Source: Siderastrea siderea (Eukaryota > Cnidaria > Anthozoa > Scleractinia > Rhizangiidae). From it: a stretch of 64,000 bases of DNA. A model generated the notes under the pieces. That model was not told where the DNA came from. It did not search any database and saw only the letters and a program-made list of their open reading frames with translations. This document shows positions 43,250-53,997 of the stretch, piece by piece. The stretch is from positions 38,555,401-38,619,400 of the forward strand of contig OZ034970.1 in the NCBI GenBank assembly GCA_964030785.1, given 5' to 3'. Each line of letters starts with the position of its first letter. The first letter of the stretch is position 1. The translations under genes were made by a program, and so were the position numbers.

Positions 43250-46200
43250 TCAACTAGGAGAGACTGCAACTTTCTTTCTGGTGTTTGCCGCGCTCTGCCT
43301 GGGAACTGGAGTGATGAACATATCGCGCTCGTCGTCCTCACTTGTGCTAGTTACTGCGATGTCGTCGAAAAGAGGAAGCGGTTCGTACACGGACCTCACC
43401 AAATTCTTGTTACGCTCGGCGAGTAGTCCCAGAGAAATGCACTTACGCCTCCGTTCTTCCAGTGCCTCCTCGCAGTTAAGCAGGCCCAGATTTGAAAGAT
43501 GTGTCTTGAGCTTATCGCACAGCAGTTCTCGCTGGCTTGCCAAGGCGGCCCTGTGTTGCTCATCGATGATCGACGTGTTTAGCCACATGACACAATCTTG
43601 CAACTCTTTTTCGGTGCTTGTCACCCATTCATTGTCGTATGCCTCTCTGGCCTTCTCTCTGCGTAACTCACTGTTCGCCTTCATAACGTCTTGATGATAT
43701 GCGAGCAATTCTTCTCTAAGAGGTGAAGGCATCGGTTCCAGCTCGTCTCTCGGGAGGAGGTCTGCACTCTCTGGCGAAATGCCTTTGGAGATTAGGACTT
43801 CTTTTCTTTGCCTGTACCGATATTCCTCTCGTTCTTTCTTGTCTTTCTCGAGCTGCTTTCGCGTGTGAAGAAGGTGAGCTATTTGTCTGTGGCGCAATGA
43901 ATCGGGCACGCACTTCTGCAGGGCTCTTTCCAAGGTACCGACAGTTTGCTCTTCGTCTTGTTCGTTTTCATCTTCGTCGGAACTACTCTCGTCTTCGTGA
44001 AGATTAGATTCGGTTTGGGCTAGTTCTGCTACCTCGTCTTCCACTAGAGACAATGTTCTTAAAGCCTCTTTCTCGCATTCAGGCAATAGCCCTTCGCCAA
44101 CCACCTGGCAATCTTCTCCGCCTTCGTCGCCACTGCTGTTCGTTTCATCTTCGTCACTGCGTGCTCTTTCTGCTGCCCATACGATGCAATCCATTGGATG
44201 ATTGCGTAGCCAAGCTGCGGCTCTCTTCTTAGGAGAAGACTCTTGAATGAATAGGTGCGAAGTCTTCGTTCCATCGCCGGCTGATCCTCTGGCTTGAATC
44301 GTAGCTTTCTTTGTGCGGTTATTATCATTGGGCAGCGATTTATAAAGGACTTGGCTGTCTGGTATTTTACATCATAGGCTGCATAACCGCCTTGTGTCAG
44401 AACTTTCCAGTCGTCAATATCCATGGTTGATTCTGTCGCCTCATCTATGAAAATGACCTCCGTGTTGTTTGATATCATTGCCTTGTTAAAAACCCGTTGT
44501 TTGGTTATTGTGGCGACATTGGAGTGGTGTATTATGCCCAAAATAGGCATAAAAAGACTCGTCTTCCCACTGTTGGTTTGGCCAACGAGGCAGGGCACCT
44601 TGTCTTTGTGTCGTTTTCTGTTGTAGTTGAGGAGCTTCAGAAAATCTTCACAAAATGTGGCTACTTCATTTTCTGTGAGGCTGTTCTCGAGGATTTCCTT
44701 GAAGTACTCTGGCTGTGGCGGCGTAGAACAGTCATAGCGACAGAATGCTCTGGGCGTTACAAGTCCTTTGTTGTCATCCTCGATAGCTTGATCGATGAAA
44801 CGCCGTTCTCTAACTGACCAGCATTTTCCGTCGTTCACCTCGATTAGATCGTGATCAATCGTGATAGGGCGAATAACTTCGCAATAAGGATCGGACAGGA
44901 TGTCAGTCACACGCTTCATGTCTTTAAGAAGGCGGCCTTTGAAAAACTCATTTGCTGCTAGGCTATTCACAAATGCCCTTGGCTCACACTTGTACAAATA
45001 GGTATATCGGGAAGCTGGCTCTTTCCTGTAAATTTGTCCTCTATGTAGTGCGTAATCCAACTTCTTCAAGGCGATTCCTATATCATTGATCAACACCGTA
45101 AGTTTGTCCGATAATCTCTCAGGTTGGTCTTTCTTGTCTCCCGTTATTTCTGCACTGGTTTCGTTGAAGCCAAATCGGTCAATTTGTAACTTGGCGTCTT
45201 CCATTTTTGAAATCGCTGACGACAATGAAGGCTGGAAGGACTGGTTTACTACAATTACTCTCACAACAGACTCCCCACCACACTCTTCGAGATCAATTTC
45301 ATCTGTCTCGTTCATGAAACGCTGGACTTCGTCTTGATGGATGGTCTGGTACGACGACTGAACCAAATCCTGCATAAAGCCGTTCTTGTGATCTTTTAAC
45401 GTTTTGTACAGCTCCTTCATCGCCATGGAATCCTTGCTTTCTTTAAAGTTGACCTAGAAGATCAAAAATAAGAAAACTCCACTAGGTGAGACAAAGCGAT
45501 TAAAAAATAGGACTTAGACAGAATGCGACAAAGTACGATTAAGACAGAATTTTACGTACCTGATGTGCAAGCGTTTCTACTCCACATTCGTGGAGTGCTC
45601 GATGAACTGTGAGGGGATTGGCCGGAGCCCCGTTGGGTGTGGTCAGCGCAATCCAATAGACTACTGCTGGGCACAACCTTTTGTCCACTATAGAGCGATG
45701 TTCAGCAATCCATTCTTGGCTGGTCGTACTAGCCACCTGACTGGAAGTAACTGTTTCGTCATTGCTTTCGTCACTATCTTCATCTTCTTCTTTGCCTTTG
45801 GCTTTTGCCTTGCTTTTGGCCTTTCTTTTTTCTTGAGTTGCCACGGCACTAAAAAAGAATGCCACATTCCTTATTCCTAAAAAGGCACAAAAATACAAGG
45901 CAAAAGTTTAGCTTTATAACATAGTAAAGTTTTTTTATGGGCGCATTTAGAAACTCAATGTGCTTACAGCTTTGAAGGAGGGATATATTTCTCTTTTTGC
46001 AGTAATAAGTTTTTCAATAGGGAAACAACAAACTAAATCATTTCTTACCGGACACTGCCTTGTCGCAGTTATCTCGCATGCGACAAACATCTTTCCAGGC
46101 TTTTTCCAGTCCTTGTTGTTTCACGCTAGCGATACATCTAGCACTGATTATGCTGCATTTGCCATGGATTATTGGACTCAAATAACATAAGGCGGCTGCT

Positions 46201-46325
46201 TTAACTCCCTCGCTGTTAAGTTGCCTACACGGATTTATAGCTCGCTGCATCTTGCAATGATATGAAATGGCCTGCATCAAATGATCTTTATATAGCAGAA
46301 CGTTGTGATGGTCAATATTATGCAT
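43250..46325 (-). CDS. Superfamily-3 helicase-like protein, three exons, one apparent frameshift
   Basis: Exons: 46325-46049, 45876-45560, 45453-43250; junctions keep phase (donors CCG/GTAAGA and CAG/GTACGT, acceptors TTTTTAG and CTTCTAG). Exon 2 carries a Lys-rich then acidic linker. In the third exon, counting from ATG 45426, the ATPase shows Walker A GQTNSGKT (282-289), Walker B EVIFIDEA (323-330), a B'-like KYQTAKSFINRC (354-365), motif C PMIIT (366-370) and an Arg finger ERRLR (386-390). This is the order of SF3 initiator helicases, which form hexamers on replicating DNA. Near 44235 the coding frame appears to switch: one frame stops at 44059, while the other continues as KRAAAWLRNHPMDCIVWA and then an acidic, coiled-coil C-terminal region ending at 43250. 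The 5' end may lie in a further exon. No HUH nickase motif is seen. Confidence 0.72.
45454..45559 (-). other. Intron 2 of the SF3 helicase gene
   Basis: 106 bp, minus strand CAG/GTACGT to CTTCTAG/GTC, phase 0. Confidence 0.65.
45877..46048 (-). other. Intron 1 of the SF3 helicase gene
   Basis: 172 bp, minus strand CCG/GTAAGA to GCCTTTTTAG/GAATAAGG, splitting a Gly codon (phase 1). It restores a continuous frame between two open segments. Confidence 0.6.
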
Positions 46326-46489
46326 GCATCAATGTGAAAACATGATGTCGTTTTGTTCATTTGTTTGTCTTAAAACCTTACACTTAGGGCTTTATCGAAT
46401 AGAGTTCGGCATTCTAGTGTGAAGTTTCCTTTTTCCAGTATATTATACTTGATATGAAAAGAGCTTTGTTAAAAAACAAGGGCGGTTGT

Positions 46490-47640
46490 TGTACTATTTT
46501 TTAGCATGATATTGCATAACTGCAGATTGCGAAAAACTGTGAAAATCTAGGTTAAAAACAAACGCAACAGTGATATTTCCACAGAATCCGCATTATCCAC
46601 CATAAAGTATAATGCGTTGAAGACTATCGAAGCTGCTAGTTGTTGTCATTCGAGGGCACCAGCCTTTCAAAAGGAAGTGATTGTTATGCATTTTTTACAA
46701 TGATATTACATAACCACAGAATTAAGAATCCTGTGAAGCCCTTAATTAAATACAAAAGCGGCACTGATACTTGCAAAGAATCCACATTATCCGCCTAGCA
46801 TAGCTGCTATCCATCTCTAGGAAAGAAAAAAGATTAAACAATAGTTCATTATCCGACATATCCAAGGAATCCAAGCTGTCCACCCTAAATAAAAAAAAGA
46901 GTTTTTGGGAATCTGCAAGTGATGTCTAAGTAAAACATTATTTAGTAAGGGTGGATGGACTCCTTGGACATCGAGCTATTGTCTAGAAAAATGAATAAAT
47001 GAATAAAGAACCATTAGCTTTCCCTTCATTTCTTTTTTAAATAGGGGCGGATATGTTGGATTTAAAGGATTTACTGGAAAAAGAACTATTACCTAAATGA
47101 AGAATGCATTGATCTTATCTCCCGCTTTATTTCTTTTTAAAATAAGGGTGGATTTATTGAATTTTGTGGAATACATGGATACTAAAAAAAATAAAATAAT
47201 AATAATAATAATAATAATAAAAAGTAAATAAAAAAATAAAATAAAATAAAATTAAAATAAAAATAAAATTAAATAATAATATAGTATCATTTAATAGTTT
47301 AATTTATTTATATTAATTTTTTTTATTATTTTTGTCTTTCATTTTCCAACATATCTAAGAAATCCAAACTATCCAACCTACATTTAAAAAAGAGACACTG
47401 GATGTATGTCCACGATATCCAATAAATCCATACTATCCACCCAAAAATAAAAAGAGTTCACGCTTAACTTCTTTTACCCTTAAATATGTCCATGAAATCC
47501 AATAAATCCATACTATCCAGTCAATAATAAATATTATTAACAACGATTAAAGGACATCTACTTAGTACTGGAAGTTAATACTCTATACTTTTTCAACAAA
47601 TAGGTTGGATTCTTTGGATCTTTTAGATTTTACGGAAATG
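46490..47640. repeat. Iteron-like array next to the helicase gene
   Basis: Two diverged copies of an approximately 110-bp unit (46490-46605 and 46690-46800) end in AATCCGCATTATCCACC and AATCCACATTATCCGCC. Then a motif of the type TCCAATAAATCCATACTATCC recurs in direct orientation at about 46858, 47346, 47406 and 47495, and inverted at about 46958, 47042, 47143 and 47600. Spacers are AT-rich with AAATAAAA-type runs. No ORF. Confidence 0.7.
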
Positions 47641-48510
47641 TTCATTCATTAATTAATTAATTCATTCATTCATTTCGCATTCTTTCTTCGTTTCTTCACT
47701 TGTTTATTTTTTGTCTCGTTTCCATCTGTAAGACATCAATCAATTTTATATTTATTGATCGGATTTCCTGGATTTGATGGATACGGAGGATGTGTGTTTA
47801 CCATTAGAAGTACCTTACATCAAAGAGACTTTTTAGTTCTCCTTGATTTTGAAGAGGAACAAAGAAGGCCTCTCTAAGATTGTTCCTCGTTTAAAGGAAC
47901 ATTTCACCAAAAAACGTTCTTGGTACAGGCGGTTTTTTTGCGAATCAACACGAACGAGGGAAGTTCAGTTTGGCTAACAGTGCTTACTCTAAATATGTCG
48001 ACAATAAAACAAGACAGTTAAATTGACGCTTGGTTTTAGCCTTTTATCCATACTTTTTCACAAATAGGTTGGATTCTTTGGATCTTTTAGATTTTACGGA
48101 AATGTTCATTCATTCATTCATTCATTCATTCATTTCGCATTCTTTCTTCGTTTCTTCACTTGTTTATTTTTTGTCTCGTTTCCATCTGTAAGACATCAAT
48201 CAATTTTATATTTATTGATCGGATTTCCTGGATTTGATGGATACGGAGGATGTGTGTTTACCATTAGAAGTACCTTACATCAAAGAGACTTTTTAGTTCT
48301 CCTTGATTTTGAAGAGGAACAAAGAAGGCCTCTCTAAGATTGTTCCTCGTTTAAAGGAACATTTCACCAAAAAACGTTCTTGGTACAGGCGGTTTTTTTG
48401 CGAATCAACACGAACGAGGGAAGTTCAGTTTGGCTAACAGTGCTTACTCTAAATATGTCGACAATAAAACAAGACAGTTAAATTGACGCTTGGGTTTAGC
48501 CTTTTATCCA
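47585..48510. repeat. 466-bp tandem duplication
   Basis: 47585-48050 and 48051-48510 are almost identical, differing mainly in an ATTC/ATTA microsatellite (47641-47673 and 48107-48133) and a few bases. Each copy carries the GTTCCTCGTTTAAAGGAAC palindrome and ends TTTTATCCA. Confidence 0.93.
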
Positions 48511-48536
48511 AAAGGAACAATGATATTTGAGAAATG

Positions 48537-48570
48537 GCCACCACCACCACCACCATCTTCGTTGTCGTCG

Positions 48571-48606
<36 letters not shown>

Positions 48607-48627
48607 CCACCACCACCACCACCATCG

Positions 48628-48684
<57 letters not shown>

Positions 48685-48686
48685 CC
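48537..48686. repeat. CAC/CAT triplet microsatellite
   Basis: (CAC)n and (CAT)n with interruptions over 150 bp. All three frames are open on both strands only because of the triplet repeat. Confidence 0.95.
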
Positions 48687-49250
48687 TCCTTTAATTAAAC
48701 ACGATAAAAATTTTGAATCAAAATGCTTGTGGGATCGTGTAATATACAGCTTCAAAGATGTTTTGGCAAATTCAGTATATTTGATACATCAGATATATTT
48801 GTTAAAGAATATTTATTTAACAATTGAAAGTAGCCTTACTTGATCAGCATTGCTGAAGGTAGATCGCCGCTTTAATTAAAGAATATTCTTCTGAAACACT
48901 TTAGGTTGTGGTTCAGTTCAAACAATGTCATAAAGGATTTTTTTTCTATAATATTGATGTCGAGGTTAACCTTCCTTACTGAAGGCTTGATTTCTTTCCT
49001 GTTAAATGGCAATTTTCATGGCCATATAATGTCCATTTTGTCAAGTACATGTGAATTCACTAGGTAAAAGAGTCGATGGGTTTTCAATTTTTTTTACGTT
49101 CTTGATTTATGAATATTACTAATATTCAGAGGGACTGGTATAATAAAAAAAACTATTAGGATGAACAGCAGAGTTTCCTGATTGTATCCTTTATTATTTG
49201 CCTTAGTTCTCTGATCTTCCAGTAATACAGAATCAGGTGTATTGATGCGT
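48687..49250. other. Non-coding, no gene seen
   Basis: AT-rich spacer between the triplet microsatellite and the next MITE. Confidence 0.35.
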
Positions 49251-49462
49251 TTAACCCTTTAAGCCCCAATGGTGCCAAAGATCTAATTTCTCCTTACAGT
49301 ATTAGTACTTGTTCAAACATACAGGTCATGGGAATAAAGCGAATAATCACCAATGGTCAAATGTCTTGATTTTTAATCAAATTCTCCCAACCAGTAACAT
49401 AAGAAATATAAGGAGAGTAGTGGGGAGAATATAGATGTTAATATTGGGGCATAAAGGGTTAA
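49251..49462. mobile_element. TTAA-flanked MITE, 212 bp
   Basis: The left end TTAACCCTTTAAGCCCCAAT and the reverse-complemented right end TTAACCCTTTATGCCCCAAT agree at 19 of 20 bases, with TTAA at both outer edges. Same style as the element at 5650-6272 but with different internal sequence. Confidence 0.82.
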
Positions 49463-49564
49463 GTAAACTCTACACTCACAGTCACTGTACACTCCCTATT
49501 GAGAAAAAAGATAAAGAAATGTCACAAAGCTTCGTCAAGTCATCCACTATACGGTCAGCGGTCA

Positions 49565-51195
49565 GCGTTCAAGATGGACGCGAAATTTTCAGCTCCGCCT
49601 TCAATGCTGAATGAGTTGTTTTTCTTTCTTTTTTCTGTACTTCAATTTGATAATACTTTCACTTAGTTTGCCAAAAGACTCGGTCGCCTCACTCAAGCAG
49701 CAAAATCAACCGTTAAAGGATAAATTTGACGATTTGTTCTTGGAGATCAAGTCACTGAAAGAGAAGTTTACGGCCGAAGGGGCCGCTGCCTCCGATGATA
49801 ACAGTATCAAAGCTTCAAATGCTGAAACTGCAAGAAGCTTAGAATTTTAAAGTGGCGAATACGATGACTTTGCAGCTTCCAACTCCAATGTCTTGGTTAA
49901 CTCAAACAGATAACGCGCCGTCTAAATGATCTTAGCACACAATTGGAACGCGCTAGTAACGCCATTGATGAAGCTGAGGAATATAGTTACCAGTTCATTG
50001 ACAAAATTGTTGGTTTACCAAAGTAAAGTACCAGTGAATCCGCGCTTGAAACAATTTCCCTTTGAGTTAGCCTCTTTCGGGAAATGGGAGCCGAAGTGTC
50101 CTTATCTGACATCGACGTAGCGCATCGCGTATCGACCAGGCATGAGAGAGGAGGTCCCAAACCTATGATCTGTAAATTAGTCAGGCGTTTGGCGAAAGTG
50201 AAAGTTATGGAAGCTTGTCAACGTGCTCCTGAAGTTAACCCCGCAATATCGGCTTGTCTGCTGAAAACGAGCTCGGTACCATAAGAATCTTCGACAATCT
50301 TACTATTAAAAAGCAGAAGCTAGTATTTAAAGCCAAGAAATTCAAAGATGAAGATCAGTATCGTTTCTGCTGGGAAGGATGAGGGTTCCTGTGCGCTGAA
50401 AATAACAGACATTGCCTACGACGACTAGCTTTGGATACATGATACTACCAACTAGATAAGTAGTTTTTTAAAGAAAGCTAAGGTATCAAGAGGCTTCTCT
50501 AAGTTGAAAGAGAAATTTAGCTTGAACGATGAAACTGTTTCCAAAGCATTTTTAAATGTGAGAACCATCTCGTCCGAAACCTTTGTAAGGAGCTTCCAAT
50601 TTAAGATTTTGAACGATATCACTTTTACTAACCATCGCTTAGCCAAAATAGGATACGTCCCAAATGACCTTTGTACACTTTGTGGAATTGAATCGGAAAC
50701 TATATGTCACCTATTTTTTGAATGCCATTTTTCTAGAATAATCTGGAATGAGTTAAAATTCTTCTGGTTTTCGATTTCTGGCGAACGGGTGGACCTCACA
50801 TTACAAGATGTGTTACTAGGTAAATTGGATACGGAAACAGATCTGCTAAACTATTTTATTACTCTTATTAAAATACATATTTGGACAAGTAGGAAACATG
50901 ATGTAAAACCCAATTTTGACCTGTTCAGACAAATTGTCGAGGAAAAATTCAGGACTGAAAAATATTTAGCGTTGAAAAATAACACAGAATGTAAATTTCA
51001 GGCTAGATGGCTACCATATCTAAACAGTAGATTAAGAAGTTAGATTAACTCAATCTGAGAGCTTTAATTTAATTTAAATATGATAACAGGACACACAACT
51101 GTTAATTCCAGTGGTGATAAGTGTTATTAATATCATGTTGTAACATAATTGAGCTTCATAAGATCTTAATGAAAAGTGGAAAAAAAAAAGTATTA
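49565..51195 (+). mobile_element. Internally deleted LINE remnant: ORF1 fragment joined to ORF2 C-terminus
   Basis: From 49573 a frame starts MDAKFSAPPSMLNELF, then changes frame repeatedly through a coiled-coil ORF1-like region. 50084-50280 encodes GAEVSLSDIDVAHRVSTR and KPMICKLVRRLAKVKVM, a typical LINE ORF1 block. The sequence then passes directly into the C-terminal part of an ORF2. Endonuclease and RT are missing, so a large internal deletion or template jump produced this copy. It ends at an A-run at about 51180-51190. Confidence 0.7.
50504..51043 (+). pseudogene. LINE ORF2 C-terminal fragment with CCHC motif
   Basis: 179 residues with CTLCGIESETICHLFFEC (C-x2-C-x7-H-x4-C), the zinc-knuckle of L1/Tx1-type ORF2 C-termini. 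Upstream RT motifs are absent. Similar in layout to the C-terminus of the LINE at 61371-63968. Confidence 0.72.
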
Positions 51196-51295
51196 AACAT
51201 TGTAGGTCCACCACTACTCATTAGTAACCAACATAATTCTCAATGTAGTCCTTCTTTATTTCGTGAGCTCCCATATTTTCGTTAAAACATTAGGG

Positions 51296-52020
51296 GAACT
51301 CCTTTGCGGCCGAAGGCCGCAAGAGTGGAGCCCCATACTCATACTAAGAGGTATGCTGGTAATTTTTTATGGTCATGGCAAGCGGAATGGCTCGCGGGCG
51401 CGAGCGGGCGCGAGTCTTACATGAGTCAAATTTTCGCCCAGCTTATTGCCAATGGCGTGCATGCGAACTAGTAAGTGTTTTGTCGCGGCAAACTGGACGT
51501 TAGCTACGCATTTTTTCTTGACTTTTGATGTTAATAGGTCCATTTATCTTTTATTAAACTTTAATTTAAATGATATACTGAGAAAAATATGTCAGAAGAG
51601 CAGAGACGAAGGAAAAGAGAAGGAGATATAGAACAACAACGGGAAAGGATGAGAAACGCCACTGAAGAACAGCGTCAAGCAGAACAGAAACAAAAACGAG
51701 AAAGACGAAGGAACAGTAAGCTTACAGCAGAGCGAGAAAGGCAACGAGAAGTAAGACGGACGGTACTGAAGAACAACGCCAGAGGAAAACTGAGAGACGC
51801 CGACAGAGAACTGTAAACATGTCGGGTCAGTTTTCTCGATTTTTATCAATTCGTGATTGGAAATAATTTTGTACCACCGAATAATTTACGTCTACGTTTT
51901 TGTATTTTATTCTACAGATCAACAACGGGAAAGAAATCGTAATGGAGAGAGAGAGAACGGAGAAGAAATTTACGCCAAGGACAGCATGAAGTTAGAAGGT
52001 GTTCAGGTAAAATCAAATTC
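51296..52020 (+). pseudogene. Arg/Glu-rich repeat ORF (STPR-like) downstream of a GCGGCCGAAGGCCGC hairpin
   Basis: The ORF 51589-51816 encodes 75 residues starting MSEEQRRRKREGDIEQQRER, with recurring EEQR, RERRR and ERQRE words every 12-25 residues. This resembles the score-and-three-like basic repeats found in some transposon-associated proteins (weak recognition). A similar QQRERNRNGERE segment follows an acceptor-like TCTACAG at about 51916. The upstream hairpin at 51306-51320 is shared with the dispersed repeat family at 32663. Function unknown. Confidence 0.35.
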
Positions 52021-53997
52021 CGTGCTTTAGCAAAGTTTGTTTAAGGTTACCGTGTACGATAAAAATGGGAAATTTACGATTTTTATTTTTTTCCATAAAA
52101 ATAAACGTTTCCTTGGAATCTTTTAATTCCGAAAAAGAAATTTGAAAAAAGAGTAAATATTCGCCGAGAAAATGGGATGACCGTTTTCCACCGGAAGTGC
52201 ACGTTTGTCTTTGATTGAAAGCTAATTGATGCGAATGCAGCCATCCAGAACGATTTTCGAGGGAAAGATTGTTAATGGGAAAGCCTCCATATTTATCGTT
52301 TCCCAAAGTGTTCTATGTCCGTTTATGATATATTTTTGTCGTTAGAGCCCGGTTTTCTAAGTTATTACTTTGCTATGGAAACCCGCAGGCTGCGGAAATG
52401 TCCGTGGGCTAACTCCAAAAAGCGAAGAAATAGGAAAACTCAGAAGACAAGAAAAGCATGACAGAGGAAACACGTTGTAGCTTAGCAGAAAAAAATTGCG
52501 CAAATCTCCTTAGAACCTCCCTAAAGCCATGGGCTTACTTTTGGCAATTGAGATAATTAAACTCTGCTTTGTTTTCCATACAGGTTTTTATTCCATCAAC
52601 CTGATGTCAGAAAAAATATGGCAGTTTATTGTAAGGCTTTGGTTAATAAATTTGTACTCTTAGCTACATGTATGTTCCCAGGCAGACATTATCAATTGAA
52701 ATAAAAAATTTGAAGAGCAGTTTTGACATAAGGTTTTATATTTTTTGTCTTTTTCTGCAAATTGTGATGTTGGTGATTAGTTTGACTGTATCCACATACA
52801 CTTTATGTTCCCTCAGTAACACATCCATACACCAGTAGCATTTATTTGGGAGTAACCCTACTCCCCCCCCCTCCCCCCCCCCCCCACACACACACACACA
52901 ACTAACTTCCCAGGAATAATGACTCAGACTTATTTGATTAAATTCAGTTGGCAGGGAAAACTATTTCAAATGATGGATTCACCACAGTCTGATCCTCTCT
53001 TGTCAGTTCATTACATGACAGGTTTCTGACTACTCTGAAATGATTTATGAAGAGACTTTTCTTTTTGTTTCTCTTCGCTACCAGATTATAACAATCAGTA
53101 ACATTGCTCATTGGTGACATTAGCTGCAGTGTAAAGGCTAATGATCAAGCCAAAAACAAATTAAACAACAAGATTTGCTACCATCACGGTCAGGGGTAGT
53201 AACATAGTGAGTCATAATCTCAAAGCATCAAATAAAGTCACTAGTGGTTACTGGGCCATTTGTTATTGGCACTGACACTGTTAGTCACAGATTTTAATTG
53301 ACTGATTGAGCGATTTATCAAATAAGTGGTTGAGCGGTTGATTCATGACTGATGGGTACTTAAAGAGATTGATTTTAATATTATAGTCCCTGGGCATCAA
53401 TAACAGTAATCAAGGTACATTATTATTCTACTATAGCATCAGTTTATCATATAAGGAGAAAACACATACATGAGAGTATGAGAGTGTATTGCACTGTAGA
53501 AAGTGTATTGCACTGTAGTGTCCCAGTTTCAAATCACTCATTGAATAAATCATTTAAAATGATAGGCAAATATTGTAGTGGAATAATAAATATCACCATA
53601 GTTAATAAAAGAATCTGGTTATGAAGCTCAGCAAAGTCTTTTGCTTTATGTTTTTGTTACCGTTTTTAGCCTTGACCGTGCACAAACAACAATAGGTTTG
53701 AATTTTGCATGAGCAACGAACCAATAAAAATGTCACTGTTAAGTTATTCAGCCATAGTGTGCGAACGTAAAACAAAAGATTGTGCACGGTCGTAGAACTT
53801 TCAACATAAATTGCAGCACCTTTGTCTTGGCCTTTGAAACTTGCAAGGTTTCATAACCAGTCCCTCGAGTAACTATGATATCATTCAGTGGTTTTACAGA
53901 TAATGGTCAAGGACATTTTACCGGTACTTATTGCTGGCATTTTTGCTCGCTCTATACTACACAACTTATCTGTCAAACCATTGAATAAGGTGGAGGT
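52021..53997. other. Non-coding, with C/CA tract at 52860-52902
   Basis: C-run followed by (CA)n. No gene recognised in about 2 kb. Confidence 0.4.

Larger units (their letters stand above)
40150..48510. mobile_element. Candidate two-gene element: tyrosine recombinase plus SF3 helicase, convergent
   Basis: Two non-host-like genes converge: a Crypton-like tyrosine recombinase (41017-42702, plus) and a three-exon SF3 helicase (46325-43250, minus). Both outer flanks are rich in GTTCC/GGAAC words and contain the same palindrome type, GTTCCTTGTTTAAGGAAC on the left (40766-40783) and GTTCCTCGTTTAAAGGAAC on the right (47881-47899, repeated at 48341-48359). The right flank also holds an iteron-like array and a 466-bp tandem duplication. 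No terminal inverted repeats were found, which fits recombinase-mobilised elements. Boundaries are approximate and the unity of the element is inference. Confidence 0.5.

Noticed and set aside
43250..46325. Endogenous parvovirus-type NS1 as the identity of the SF3 helicase
   Set aside because: No HUH nickase motif was seen N-terminal to the helicase, the gene has spliceosomal introns, and it pairs with a recombinase; a virus-derived origin of the helicase domain remains possible.
48449..48843. Open frames of 78-117 codons on both strands (poly-Met, poly-Asp, poly-Ser)
   Set aside because: They are translations of the CAC/CAT triplet microsatellite; every frame is open only because of the repeat.
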